NCBI GenBank assembly: GCA_964569025.1
Contig: CAZMSQ010000016.1
Coordinates: forward strand, 1-48,837
Direction of reading: 5' to 3'
Length of the DNA: 48,837 nt
Source of the DNA: CAZMSQ01 sp964569025
Lineage (GTDB): Bacteria; Bacteroidota; Bacteroidia; Chitinophagales; Saprospiraceae
A model generated the notes under the pieces. It was not told the DNA's origin and did no database searches. It worked only from the letters and a program-made list of their open reading frames with translations. The translations under genes and the position numbers were made by a program. Shown piece after piece: positions 6,470 to 14,579 of the stretch (the stretch's first letter is position 1; each line of letters begins with the position of its first letter).

Positions 6470-7882
6470 TTATTGGTATTGAAGGAGAATGGATTTGGAA
6501 ATGACCGGAACCTTGTCGTCCTTTCCAACCATGGCTTCCCGGGTGGTCAGGGCAGTGACCTTGACATAGATGGTATATTCGTTGAGTGTAGATGCATTGC
6601 GAATCATGAGGTAGGGTGGAGAATGGCTCCAATGTGCCATTTGGCCGGTAATTGCATTCCAAAGCCTGGGAGGAGTGCCGGATGTGAGTGGAGTGGGAGA
6701 GGGGGTTACCGGAAGAGACCGTTTAAATTTGTCAATCTGGTCCTTCCCCGCAATGACCCACGAGAGCTCCGGATGTCCGGATGCCGGTAAAGCAGGCCAC
6801 TTGCCGAGAATGAATGCCTCAAGAGGGTCGCGCCCCCCGGGCATAGAAGGCTTCAGAGCCTCATAGTCGGACAGACTTTTTTTGGTCAATCCAATCCAAT
6901 ACCCCCACCCGGGGCTCTGGCTGAGTGTGTCTTCCGGTGCAATCAGCGGTATGATTTGGTAGGGCCTGCCCGTAATATCTGCCCGCGGGGTAATCACATA
7001 CTGAGCATCGATGACTGCGACGCCTACCGTGTCGAGTCCTACAGCCGTTTGGTGGCGGTCAACGAAAACTGTGTCTCGCTTCAGAGCGGCAACCAAATTT
7101 TTCTTCCGGGGTTGCAGGCCAGTCAAAACCCCGACGGTCGCTTTTCGGAAGTTGCGGTTGAACAAGCGCAACGACACTGTGCCATCTGCCGGTACCGCCA
7201 CAGAAAAGGCAGCCGTATCTTTGTGTCCGGTCTTCCCCCTGTGAAAGAGCACCTGCTGCCCTTGTATGACATCGACTGAGTGCAATGCCTTCCATTTGCC
7301 CACGTGGAGGGTGATGTGAACCGAATCTCCCTTTTCGACAGCGTAGTCGAGCTGCACAGGGTCCGGGCCCGCAGGCACCTGAAGAATGCTGTTGGTCAGA
7401 ATATCTGTGGGTGGATCCGGCATGGTGAGGGCACCGACCAGCAAGGCAGTTTTTTCATCGATGACCATGCTTCCGTCGGTTTGAAGGATGCGGACGATGC
7501 TGTCGTGCGCCATGCTGGCTGCAAGAGCCGTGCTGCTTTCAAGAGATTTTTCTGCCCCGGCAACTGCTTTTTCAGCCCCGGAAACTTCCTTCTGCACAGC
7601 TGCTTTGGCCGATTTCTCAGCCCCGGCCACGGCTTTCTTTGCCCCGGCAACTTCTTTCTGCACAGCTGCTTTCGCTGATTTTTCTGCTCCTGAAATCGCC
7701 TTTGTTGCCGCCGATGTCTCTTTTTGTACGGCCGATTGGACCGATTTTTCATTACTTTTCACCAAGGCTCCAAGGTCAATTTGGCCACTTGCCGGCAAGA
7801 CCAGCAGGCACATAAGGAAACCCAGAACTGGTCGGCAAAAAAACCTGCCGGGTGTGAAGATATGTGGCTCTGGCTTGCGCAT
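6470..7882 (-). CDS. Exported protein with three 22-residue Ala/Lys repeats
   Basis: 470 residues. A signal peptide with a hydrophobic core around 18-30 probably ends at ASG before Gln34. Residues 47-112 are three 22-residue repeats of the form SAKAAVQKEVxGAxKAVAGAEK, which should form amphipathic helix or coiled coil. The rest looks beta-rich: a segment around 165-260 resembles a small jelly-roll or carbohydrate-binding-like module (VEKGDSVHITLHVGKW), and the C-terminal part has proline-rich linkers. No known family is recognised. The start codon overlaps the stop of the DUF4407 gene (TAATG), so translation is coupled. The neighbours place it in the periplasm next to a DUF4407 membrane protein and a GH18-like lipoprotein; a linker or scaffold role is an inference. 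Confidence 0.7.
   Translation of the reverse strand: MRKPEPHIFTPGRFFCRPVLGFLMCLLVLPASGQIDLGALVKSNEKSVQSAVQKETSAATKAISGAEKSAKAAVQKEVAGAKKAVAGAEKSAKAAVQKEVSGAEKAVAGAEKSLESSTALAASMAHDSIVRILQTDGSMVIDEKTALLVGALTMPDPPTDILTNSILQVPAGPDPVQLDYAVEKGDSVHITLHVGKWKALHSVDVIQGQQVLFHRGKTGHKDTAAFSVAVPADGTVSLRLFNRNFRKATVGVLTGLQPRKKNLVAALKRDTVFVDRHQTAVGLDTVGVAVIDAQYVITPRADITGRPYQIIPLIAPEDTLSQSPGWGYWIGLTKKSLSDYEALKPSMPGGRDPLEAFILGKWPALPASGHPELSWVIAGKDQIDKFKRSLPVTPSPTPLTSGTPPRLWNAITGQMAHWSHSPPYLMIRNASTLNEYTIYVKVTALTTREAMVGKDDKVPVISKSILLQYQ
7547..7744 (-). repeat. Three tandem 66-bp coding repeats
   Basis: Three consecutive 66-base units encode residues 47-112 of the exported repeat protein. Units two and three are the most alike; the first has diverged. 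Such repeats can vary in number between strains. Confidence 0.75.
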
Positions 7883-8991
7883 TATTGATCTGTAAGTTTG
7901 TGGCCGAGGGTGTTTCGATTCTGCTGGTGTCGGTCCAGAACTCGGCGCTTGGTCTGCTCCTTGATATCTTCTTTTTTCAGTGTCACCCGGTAATCTGCAT
8001 CGAGGTCGGTTATTTTCTTCTGCGTCAACAGTTCTTGATTGAGGCTGTGCATGGTGCTCTTGTGGGAGGTCTTGTGCCGCGCCAGTTCTTCGATGAGGAG
8101 ATTCTCATAGGGGCCGCCCCCAGCCAGCATTTTTGTGAGAAGCGGGCCGATTTCAATAAGGAGAAAGAGTCCGAGAATGGCAAGTGATGAGAGTGAAGAG
8201 ATCCGTGAAAGGGCGTCGAGCCGGGCAAGAAGGCCTGTGGAGAATGACCCATTTACCGCCATTCTTTCTTCATCCATCCGGGCAAGGAGGGTCTGCTGTT
8301 CTGCACGGAGGGCTTCCGTCCGCGTCTGCATTTCCATTCTCAATAATTCATACTCATCGAGGAATGCCAGATACTTGGCTTCCTTGCGCGCACATTCCGA
8401 GCCGCGCCCCCTGATTCCGGTGCCGCAGGTTCCATCACACTCACACTTATAGTCTTCATAATATGCTTCCTTGCGCTCAAATGCATCGCTGAGACGCTTT
8501 TCCAGTATGGCAATTCGCGTGTCTCGCTCCTGAACTTGTTTTTGTAAAGGGGCGAGAGTGGATTCGATGAGTGCATTCTTCTGGAAGGCAAGATGTTGGT
8601 CAATCTCTGACTCAAACAACTTCAGCTCGATGGGCCGCGAAATGACGAGGGCAATGAAAAAGGCGAGGACAAATCGGGGGATGTATGGACCGTACCTCCG
8701 CATGCCTCGCTTGTTCAGGGCGATGGTGGCAACCAGAAATCGGTCGAGGTTGAAGATCATGGCACTCCAGATCAATGCCATGAATATGGCGATGGCCACA
8801 TAGTCTGTGACCAGGGAAAATGCAAAGAGAGAAGACAAAAAAGCGAGGAGGGCAGTAAACAGCACAGAGGCACCAATTCCGGCGTATTTGATCCATTCTA
8901 TCCGCGGGCACTTCCTGATGAGCGCAGTGTGAACTCCTGCGCTAAAAAACAGAAGCCTGTTGTACCAAGCCATATGTTCGGGACTACTCAT
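7882..8991 (-). CDS. DUF4407 family inner-membrane protein
   Basis: 369 residues matching DUF4407. Transmembrane helices lie at about 36-58, 62-80 and 104-120, a long helical/coiled-coil loop at about 125-260, and a fourth transmembrane helix near 268-290 followed by a charged tail. The conserved start (WYNRLLFFSAGVH) and the segment IWSAMIFNLDRFLV are typical. Around 183-200 there is a cysteine-rich insert (CECDGTCGTG), unusual in the coiled coil and possibly a metal or disulfide site. The biochemical role of DUF4407 is not known. The start overlaps the previous gene by eight bases and the stop overlaps the next start, so all three are translationally coupled. Confidence 0.85.
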   Translation of the reverse strand: MSSPEHMAWYNRLLFFSAGVHTALIRKCPRIEWIKYAGIGASVLFTALLAFLSSLFAFSLVTDYVAIAIFMALIWSAMIFNLDRFLVATIALNKRGMRRYGPYIPRFVLAFFIALVISRPIELKLFESEIDQHLAFQKNALIESTLAPLQKQVQERDTRIAILEKRLSDAFERKEAYYEDYKCECDGTCGTGIRGRGSECARKEAKYLAFLDEYELLRMEMQTRTEALRAEQQTLLARMDEERMAVNGSFSTGLLARLDALSRISSLSSLAILGLFLLIEIGPLLTKMLAGGGPYENLLIEELARHKTSHKSTMHSLNQELLTQKKITDLDADYRVTLKKEDIKEQTKRRVLDRHQQNRNTLGHKLTDQ

Positions 8992-10081
8992 GTGGGTTGT
9001 GCGACTTTCTTCCAGACATTTTCCTCCAAAAATCCCGCCATTCCTTCAGCAGGGTGCTTTTGTTTTCGGATTCAGTTAAATCAGCATTCTTCCTTGGGTT
9101 GTCTTCTTCATCGGCGATTGGCTCATCGGCATCGACCACCACAAAGGTTTTGGTCCACGATTGACGTGAAAACACCTGTTTGAAGTGGAAGTCAAGCCGA
9201 GTATCCTGATATATAATCATTTCATGCTGGGCAGCAGGCATCAGCGCCCCAAGTTGGTCACAGTGTAGCTGTCCGTCTCGCGGGCAATCCCATCGAATCT
9301 TCACCTTCTGGCCAGCCTCCACTGCATAGTGGCCCTGAAAACCCTCAGGGCTGTGGAGTTCAATCCACCCTTCTATCTCGGTCTCATACACACTTACCTG
9401 AAAGCGGACTTCTGATTGCGGAAGGACTTTGATAAAGACTTTCCTAGCTTTTTCGCTTACGCTGTTATCGGCAGAAACTGTGTAGCAACAATCCTTCTCA
9501 GGATACACAACCAATTGCCCGCTTTCTGTGACTTCGCCAATTTCGGGATCAATGCGCACCCGATCCGCCCCATTGGCCACCCAGCGGAGCTGGACCGCCT
9601 CACCTGGCGGCACCATATCCGGAATGGCCTCAAATTGAAGGTCAATGGTTGAGGAGCCCCTTTCAAATGCTGTCGCCCGCGACCTGGCAGTGCGAAAATC
9701 TGATCGAAAGCCGGCCAGAATTTGCTCCTTTGACTGCTCTTTGTGCATACCCTGCAACTGCGGCACAATCACCTGCGCTTTATCAATAATCGCGAAAGGC
9801 CAGACCGGGCATTCTGCCTCCTGAATCCATGATAGTTCCGCCCCCCCGCTACCCATTCGCAGCAAGGTATTGGTCAGCATGAGATCCCGCTTTCCATCGG
9901 GAGAGACAAGAATCAACTCAACCCCAATACCGTGGTTCAGAATCCTGAAAATCCCTTCTGCGACTTGTGCCAGCTGTACGGCATCCAACACACACTGCAC
10001 GTGAAACCTGCACCTCAGGCGGATTTCCTGATGCAGTTCTTCCAAAAATGCCTCCCCTGTTTGGAGTACGCTGAAGTCCAT
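8984..10081 (-). CDS. Cytosolic protein with Ig-like domains and a possible inactive PLD-like N-terminus
   Basis: 365 residues without signal peptide or membrane helix. Residues about 1-110 alternate helices and strands (GIGVELILVSPDG... FAIIDKAQVIV) in an order that recalls half of a phospholipase-D-like fold, but no HKD motif is present; this is a weak resemblance. Residues about 145-225 form an Ig-like domain of the type PPGEAVQLRW...YTVSADN, and a second beta domain covers about 226-320. The C-terminal 45 residues are charged and probably disordered. It is the first gene of the four-gene operon and overlaps the DUF4407 gene. It could be the cytosolic partner of that membrane protein. No function can be assigned. 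Confidence 0.6.
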   Translation of the reverse strand: MDFSVLQTGEAFLEELHQEIRLRCRFHVQCVLDAVQLAQVAEGIFRILNHGIGVELILVSPDGKRDLMLTNTLLRMGSGGAELSWIQEAECPVWPFAIIDKAQVIVPQLQGMHKEQSKEQILAGFRSDFRTARSRATAFERGSSTIDLQFEAIPDMVPPGEAVQLRWVANGADRVRIDPEIGEVTESGQLVVYPEKDCCYTVSADNSVSEKARKVFIKVLPQSEVRFQVSVYETEIEGWIELHSPEGFQGHYAVEAGQKVKIRWDCPRDGQLHCDQLGALMPAAQHEMIIYQDTRLDFHFKQVFSRQSWTKTFVVVDADEPIADEEDNPRKNADLTESENKSTLLKEWRDFWRKMSGRKSHNPHE

Positions 10082-10181
10082 TTATTTATCTGTGTAGATG
10101 GGCTACCCAATCATCGAAGGTACACAGTCAGTACCAATTCATCAGTGTGTGCAGGTGTTTTTCTTTATGTCTGTATATATC

Positions 10182-10217
10182 GCGCAGCAGGCACCCCTCG
10201 TGGGTGCCTTCCTGCGC
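10182..10217. promoter_or_regulatory. GC-rich hairpin in the divergent promoter region
   Basis: A six-pair outer stem (gcgcag/ctgcgc) and a seven-pair inner stem (ggcaccc/gggtgcc) are separated by a small internal loop and capped by ctcgt. No T run follows on either side, so it is not a plain terminator. It lies between the leftward operon and the GH97 gene and could be a protein-binding site or leader structure. Confidence 0.5.
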
Positions 10218-10258
10218 ATTGCACGGATTGGTTGTCATCCAATCTTTCCCCAATTCCC

Positions 10259-10266
10259 TATATTTG
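10259..10266 (+). promoter_or_regulatory. Possible Bacteroidota -7 element
   Basis: TATATTTG matches the Bacteroidota consensus TAnnTTTG exactly. A TTG lies 24 bases upstream, a little further than usual. It is so close to the first ATG (10274) that it favours the second ATG at 10283 as the true start of the GH97 gene. Confidence 0.4.
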
Positions 10267-10282
10267 ATAGAAAATGCAATTT

Positions 10283-12433
10283 ATGAAACATAATCCTTTT
10301 GCATTCTTCGCCATTCCCCTCTTCTTTTCTTTTGTTATAGCAGGGTGTCAGAAAAAACAACAAGTCACGGAATTTCAGCTGACTTCTCCCAACGGGAAAT
10401 TGGAAGTGACCGTTTCACTGAATGAGCGAGGAGAGCCGCTGTACGCTGTCCAGTATGACGGCCAGTCAGTGATTACGCCATCTGGGTTGGGGATGGAATT
10501 ACAAGGCCAGAAGCCTCTGAAGAGTGGGTTTGAGGTGGTTGAAGTCCGGGAGGAAGCCATCGAAGAGCGGTGGACGATGCCGTGGGGGGAGCAGCGGGAG
10601 GTGGAGAATGACTATGCACATCTTATGCTCGGGCTGAGAGAAACGGAAATGCCACGGAGAATTTTGAACCTGCACTTCAAAGCATATGATGAAGGGGTGG
10701 CGTTTCGTTATGAAATTCCGGAGCAGGAGGGGCTGGATACCGTCATTATCACTGATGAACATTCTGAGTTTGGACTCACCGGAAACCATACCTGCTGGTG
10801 GATTCCTGGGGACTGGGACATTTACGAGCATAATTATCAGGAAACGCCGTTTCTGGAAATTGATGCTGTGGCCATGAATGGTAATACCAATCTGGCACAG
10901 ACCTACATCCCTGAAAATGCTGTGAATACGCCGGTGACTATGCGCACAGAGTCGGGTCTGCACCTGAGTTTTCATGAAGCAAATCTGACCGATTATCCGG
11001 GTATGACGCTGAAGGTGGATACGGAGAATACGGCTTGGGTGAGCGAGCTGGTGGGGTCGGAACGGACAGGATATAAGGCTCTGAAAGTGGTGCCTTTTGT
11101 GACCCCATGGCGCACGGTGCAGATTGCTGAACGGGCTGGAGATCTCATTGAATCAACCTTGATTTTGAACCTGAATGAGCCGAATCAGCTTGGAGATGTG
11201 TCGTATGTGAAGCCTATGAAATACATGGGCATCTGGTGGGGGATGCATCTTGGCAAGAACTCCTGGGACACCTGGCAAAAAGATGCGGATGGCTACCCGC
11301 TTGAGGGCAAGCCATACAACGGGACCCACGGAGCGACCACAGAGGAGGCTAAGCGCTACATCGACTTTGCTTCGGCGCACGGCATCGGCGGACTGCTGGT
11401 GGAGGGCTGGAATGTGGGATGGGAGCGATGGATTGGCTTTGATGACAGGGAAGGGGTTTTTGATTTTGTGACGCCATACCCTGATTATGATATTGAAGAG
11501 GTGGTTCGGTATGGGAAGGAAAAGGGCGTGGAGATAATCATGCACCATGAGACCTCTGCTGCAGTGACCACCTATGATGAACAACTCGACACTGCCTTTG
11601 CACTGATGCAGGCCCTCGGTTTACACGCGGTCAAGACTGGGTATGTGGGAAAGATTATCCCGAGGGGTGAGTATCACCACGGTCAATGGATGGTCAATCA
11701 CTACCGCCGCGTGCTGGATACCGCCGCAAAATACGGGGTCGCTGTTAACGCCCATGAGCCAATCAAAGCTACCGGTATCAGGAGGACATACCCGAATGCG
11801 ATTGCCAGAGAGGGTTTGAGAGGGCAGGAGTTTAATGCATGGTCATCAGAAGGTGGCAATAAGGTAGATCATCCGGTTACAGTTGCATTCACCAGGATGC
11901 TGGCCGGCCCCATTGACTACACTCCAGGAGTGTTTAATCTCATGCTTGATGGGTATAAGGAAAACAACAGGGTCCGATCCACCCTGGCGCAACAACTTGC
12001 ACTCTATGTCGTGTTCTACAGCCCGATCCAAATGGCATGCGACCTCCCGGAGCATTACCTGACCGAATCCGGTGAGACCCACCCAATGTTCGCCTTCATT
12101 GAAGAGGTCGCCGTCGACTGGGAGGAATCCCGTGTCATCAATGGAGAGGTCGGAGATTTCGTGACCATTACCCGCCACGAGCGCAATGGCGACCGTTGGT
12201 TTCTGGGATCCATCACCGATGAAAATGCCCGCAACCTGACCGTCAGCCTTGATTTTCTTGATCCGGAACAGTCCTACACCGCCACCATCTATGCAGACGG
12301 CGATGGCGCAGACTGGGAGTCAAACCCTTATTCCTGGTCTATAGACACCATTTCAGTCTCTGCCGTTGATTCCCTACAGATACGCCTCGCCCCCGGCGGT
12401 GGCCAGGCTGTCGTTTTCGAACCCCGTTTGTAG
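10283..12433 (+). CDS. susB-like: GH97 alpha-glucosidase, inverting (SusB) type, lipoprotein
   Basis: A lipoprotein signal (FFSFVIAGCQ) is followed by the three GH97 parts: an N-terminal beta-sandwich (about 30-280), a TIM barrel (about 300-590) and a C-terminal beta domain. Counting from the upstream ATG at 10274, the three catalytic glutamates of the SusB subtype are visible as HHE (Glu426), NAHE (Glu495) and RGQEF (Glu519), with the typical HAVKTGYVG and GIRRTYPN segments. The enzyme should hydrolyse alpha-glucosidic bonds of starch or maltooligosaccharides at the cell surface or in the periplasm. The 716-residue length is normal for the family. I prefer the ATG at 10283 because it gives a compact MKH-type signal peptide. 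The gene is monocistronic between divergent and CIS operons; no susC/susD pair lies beside it. Confidence 0.92.
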   Translation: MKHNPFAFFAIPLFFSFVIAGCQKKQQVTEFQLTSPNGKLEVTVSLNERGEPLYAVQYDGQSVITPSGLGMELQGQKPLKSGFEVVEVREEAIEERWTMPWGEQREVENDYAHLMLGLRETEMPRRILNLHFKAYDEGVAFRYEIPEQEGLDTVIITDEHSEFGLTGNHTCWWIPGDWDIYEHNYQETPFLEIDAVAMNGNTNLAQTYIPENAVNTPVTMRTESGLHLSFHEANLTDYPGMTLKVDTENTAWVSELVGSERTGYKALKVVPFVTPWRTVQIAERAGDLIESTLILNLNEPNQLGDVSYVKPMKYMGIWWGMHLGKNSWDTWQKDADGYPLEGKPYNGTHGATTEEAKRYIDFASAHGIGGLLVEGWNVGWERWIGFDDREGVFDFVTPYPDYDIEEVVRYGKEKGVEIIMHHETSAAVTTYDEQLDTAFALMQALGLHAVKTGYVGKIIPRGEYHHGQWMVNHYRRVLDTAAKYGVAVNAHEPIKATGIRRTYPNAIAREGLRGQEFNAWSSEGGNKVDHPVTVAFTRMLAGPIDYTPGVFNLMLDGYKENNRVRSTLAQQLALYVVFYSPIQMACDLPEHYLTESGETHPMFAFIEEVAVDWEESRVINGEVGDFVTITRHERNGDRWFLGSITDENARNLTVSLDFLDPEQSYTATIYADGDGADWESNPYSWSIDTISVSAVDSLQIRLAPGGGQAVVFEPRL

Positions 12434-12485
12434 TTGGCTGTGTTACTCTGGCCACGTGCCTGTGTCGAGTCTCATCTTCCTCATA

Positions 12486-12517
12486 CCCGGTCCGACGGCT
12501 ATAGCGGTCCGACCGGG
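12486..12517. repeat. Shorter diverged palindromic repeat
   Basis: A 32-base relative of the 49-bp repeat, with a single ctatag core, ggtccgac words on both sides and outer arms cccggtc/gaccggg. Two paired positions are mismatched. Confidence 0.6.
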
Positions 12518-12654
12518 TCCGGTGATTTGTTGTGCATGGAAGAGATATTGCTGCGATGCAGCTTTTTTTGCCAGGGTTTGAAGCATGATCGGTTTGAAGG
12601 CTGAGTGATTTGCATGCCGTAGTGACAAGATGGCTGAGGCGGCGGGTGGGCTGA

Positions 12655-12703
12655 ACTGGTCGGACGACTATAGTGGTCGGACGACTATAGTCGTCCGACC
12701 AGT
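12655..12703. repeat. 49-bp palindromic repeat, copy 2
   Basis: Same length and fold as the copy at 4418-4466 (20-base arms, nine-base loop), with three base differences. Two of these form a compensatory swap that keeps the stem perfect. It contains two ctatag cores. Confidence 0.85.
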
Positions 12704-12779
12704 GGGTGGGAGATTGAGGTTTTCGGTATGATTTTGGGAGGGTTTAAAGAAAGCGGTGCGGGGATCCGGGCCGAATGGT

Positions 12780-13040
12780 ATGAAGAAAGCGATACTTAGG
12801 GAAATTCTGTGGTTTTTTGTGGCCTTGTTGCTATCGGTGCCGCTGGCTTTTGTGTTTATTGGGATGTTGGAGTTAACATCTGGAGGACCGGAGCTGAATG
12901 ATGTGGAGAAGGTCTTTACCCTTCAGTTGTTTTTGATTGGGGCAGCGGTATCGTTTGTATGTGTCTATGTGGTTCGGCTTGTGTATCTTGCGATTCGACA
13001 CCTCGTGGGCGGAGGTGGTGGTTCAGGAAAATCGCCTTAA
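12780..13040 (+). CDS. Small two-helix membrane protein, first gene of the CIS operon
   Basis: 86 residues from the ATG at 12780 (the frame extends to a GTG at 12756, but MKKAILREI is the natural start). Two transmembrane helices lie at about 8-28 and 48-70, with a short acidic loop between them (GGPELNDVEKV) and a Gly-rich, basic C-terminus. No family is recognised. It lies 15 bases before the DUF4255 gene and should be cotranscribed with the CIS structural genes. It might dock the injector to the inner membrane or help release it, but this is only positional inference. Confidence 0.6.
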   Translation: MKKAILREILWFFVALLLSVPLAFVFIGMLELTSGGPELNDVEKVFTLQLFLIGAAVSFVCVYVVRLVYLAIRHLVGGGGGSGKSP

Positions 13041-13055
13041 TCCGGAGGTCAGTAT

Positions 13056-13712
13056 ATGATTCAGAATATCTTACCGGTTCTTGCAGGTCAGCTTAATGAT
13101 TATTTTCGGTCAATGATCGGGACTGCCGGAGACATTGTGGTGGTCGGGCCACCAGGAGGGAGTGATGGGAATGAGAATGACAAGGACCGAGTCAATTTGT
13201 TTTTGCTGCACATTGAAGAGGAAAAATCGGTGCGCAACGGACAGCACCAGGCGAATGCAGGGTCAAATCCGCCGATAAGTGTGAATGTGTATGTGATGAT
13301 GAGCGCGTCATTTCCCGCAACTGGCTATCTGAAGGCGCTAGAGGCTATATCGCTGATCATTGAGTTTTTTCAAGGGAAGCATGTGTTTGACCAGCAGAAT
13401 ACGCCACTGCTGACCGATAATGTAGAGCGGATTACGGCAGATTTTGTCACTTGGGATCTTCACGAGCTCAATCAATTGTGGGTGAATCTTGGCACACGAA
13501 TGTTGCCTTCAGTGACTTACCGCGTCAGGTTGCTGACCTATAATGGATTTATGATGCGAGATGAGGTGCCTTCAGTGGTCAGGCATCAAAAAGGTGGAGG
13601 CGGAGAGCTTGGGAAGTTGATGGGGGCATCTTTGGCAGGTGTCGCAGGAGGATTGCTGGCTGGATCTGCTCAGCGAGAGGACGATGAAAATGTGGATTCA
13701 GATGAAGCGTGA
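13056..13712 (+). CDS. DUF4255 (Pvc16/Afp16-like) tail cap protein
   Basis: 218 residues. The DUF4255 domain covers about 1-175, with the conserved start (LPVLAGQLNDYF), DRVNLFLLHIEEEKSVRNG and the central NPPISVNVYVMMSA. A Gly-rich hydrophobic segment (GASLAGVAGGLLAGSAQ) and an acidic tail follow. Members related to Afp16/Pvc16 form the terminal cap that ends sheath and tube growth in extracellular CIS. Its stop overlaps the start of the next gene, suggesting coupled translation. Confidence 0.88.
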   Translation: MIQNILPVLAGQLNDYFRSMIGTAGDIVVVGPPGGSDGNENDKDRVNLFLLHIEEEKSVRNGQHQANAGSNPPISVNVYVMMSASFPATGYLKALEAISLIIEFFQGKHVFDQQNTPLLTDNVERITADFVTWDLHELNQLWVNLGTRMLPSVTYRVRLLTYNGFMMRDEVPSVVRHQKGGGGELGKLMGASLAGVAGGLLAGSAQREDDENVDSDEA

Positions 13713-14568
13713 AACAATCCATCTGAAGACTGGCTACACACGAATGGCTACTGTGCTGGTCTTTCATGAGTATTACAAGAATTTAATTTGCCGTGACCTC
13801 GATATCCGTCCCGATGGTCATACGGTAGGGTTGATGCGGGAATATGGGATACTGATGAAGAACCATCCGAATGGATTTAGTCTCGCTTGCGACCGGAGCC
13901 GAGATTATGAGCATCAGGTGTTTGATGGTGAACTTATTCTCGCGTTCGATGTCAGGATCGTCAATCCGCTGTTTGTGAATTTTACGGATATTCCCTATAC
14001 GAGTGACCTGCATTTTGAATTCCGACAGACAGAAGACCCAAGTCATCCCTACCTGCACGCCAACCGTTTTGTCACCTCAGAGAATTATTCCTCGGAAGGA
14101 GCCGATGGGCTTTCAGGGCGAATTTTGCTCAGCCTGAATAATGGGAATGACTGGTTTGGAGTGGGTTCCATAGAAAAAAAATTAAAGGAAGAATCAAATT
14201 ATTTCATTACCTTCAGGTCTCGTCGAACTTTTTGGCATTATATTTTCTCTACTTCAATCGGAAAGGACCGTCAATTTTCGATCATTTCTCCCGATAGAAG
14301 CAGTGATAATCCACATTCTCTCGGTACGTTCGTCTCAGATTTTGATGGTCCCAAAAACGGGGAAACAAGAAGTGGGAGACCGGTTCTGATTTTTAGTTCC
14401 GCCACCCCGCTGCCCTTCAGAGATCGGTGGGAAGATTTTGCAGAGGTAGAAGTTGTAGGGAATGACGGACATACATTCAGGAAACCCCTCTCGTATGCAC
14501 GTCCCGGAAATATGTACTTTGACGACACTCACAAAAGGTTTACTACATCAATTTTTGAATCACTTTAA
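13702..14568 (+). CDS. Unknown CIS-operon protein between cap and sheath
   Basis: 288 residues from the ATG at 13702, which lies inside the stop region of the cap gene (upstream ATGs at 13684 and 13690 are possible). It has no signal peptide or membrane helix. The content looks beta-rich, with aromatic segments (LVFHEYYKNLICRDLDI, FVNFTDIPYTSDLHFEF) and a C-terminal PLSYARPGNMYFDD. I do not recognise a family. The position between cap and sheath genes, with coupled translation, points to a second cap/adaptor component or an effector carried in the tube. Its AT content is slightly higher than that of its neighbours. Confidence 0.7.
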   Translation: MKRETIHLKTGYTRMATVLVFHEYYKNLICRDLDIRPDGHTVGLMREYGILMKNHPNGFSLACDRSRDYEHQVFDGELILAFDVRIVNPLFVNFTDIPYTSDLHFEFRQTEDPSHPYLHANRFVTSENYSSEGADGLSGRILLSLNNGNDWFGVGSIEKKLKEESNYFITFRSRRTFWHYIFSTSIGKDRQFSIISPDRSSDNPHSLGTFVSDFDGPKNGETRSGRPVLIFSSATPLPFRDRWEDFAEVEVVGNDGHTFRKPLSYARPGNMYFDDTHKRFTTSIFESL

Positions 14569-14579
14569 ATACACGAGAA

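Larger units (their letters stand above)
12434..12779. other. Intergenic region with two palindromic repeats, upstream of the CIS operon
   Basis: No coding frame is convincing. It holds two REP-like palindromes (listed separately) and must contain the CIS operon promoter. The sequence tatgattttg near 12727 is a weak match to a -7 element. Confidence 0.4.

Noticed and set aside
7547..7744. CRISPR array or DNA minisatellite
   Set aside because: The repeats are in frame, without spacers, and encode a regular Ala/Lys helix; they are a coding repeat.
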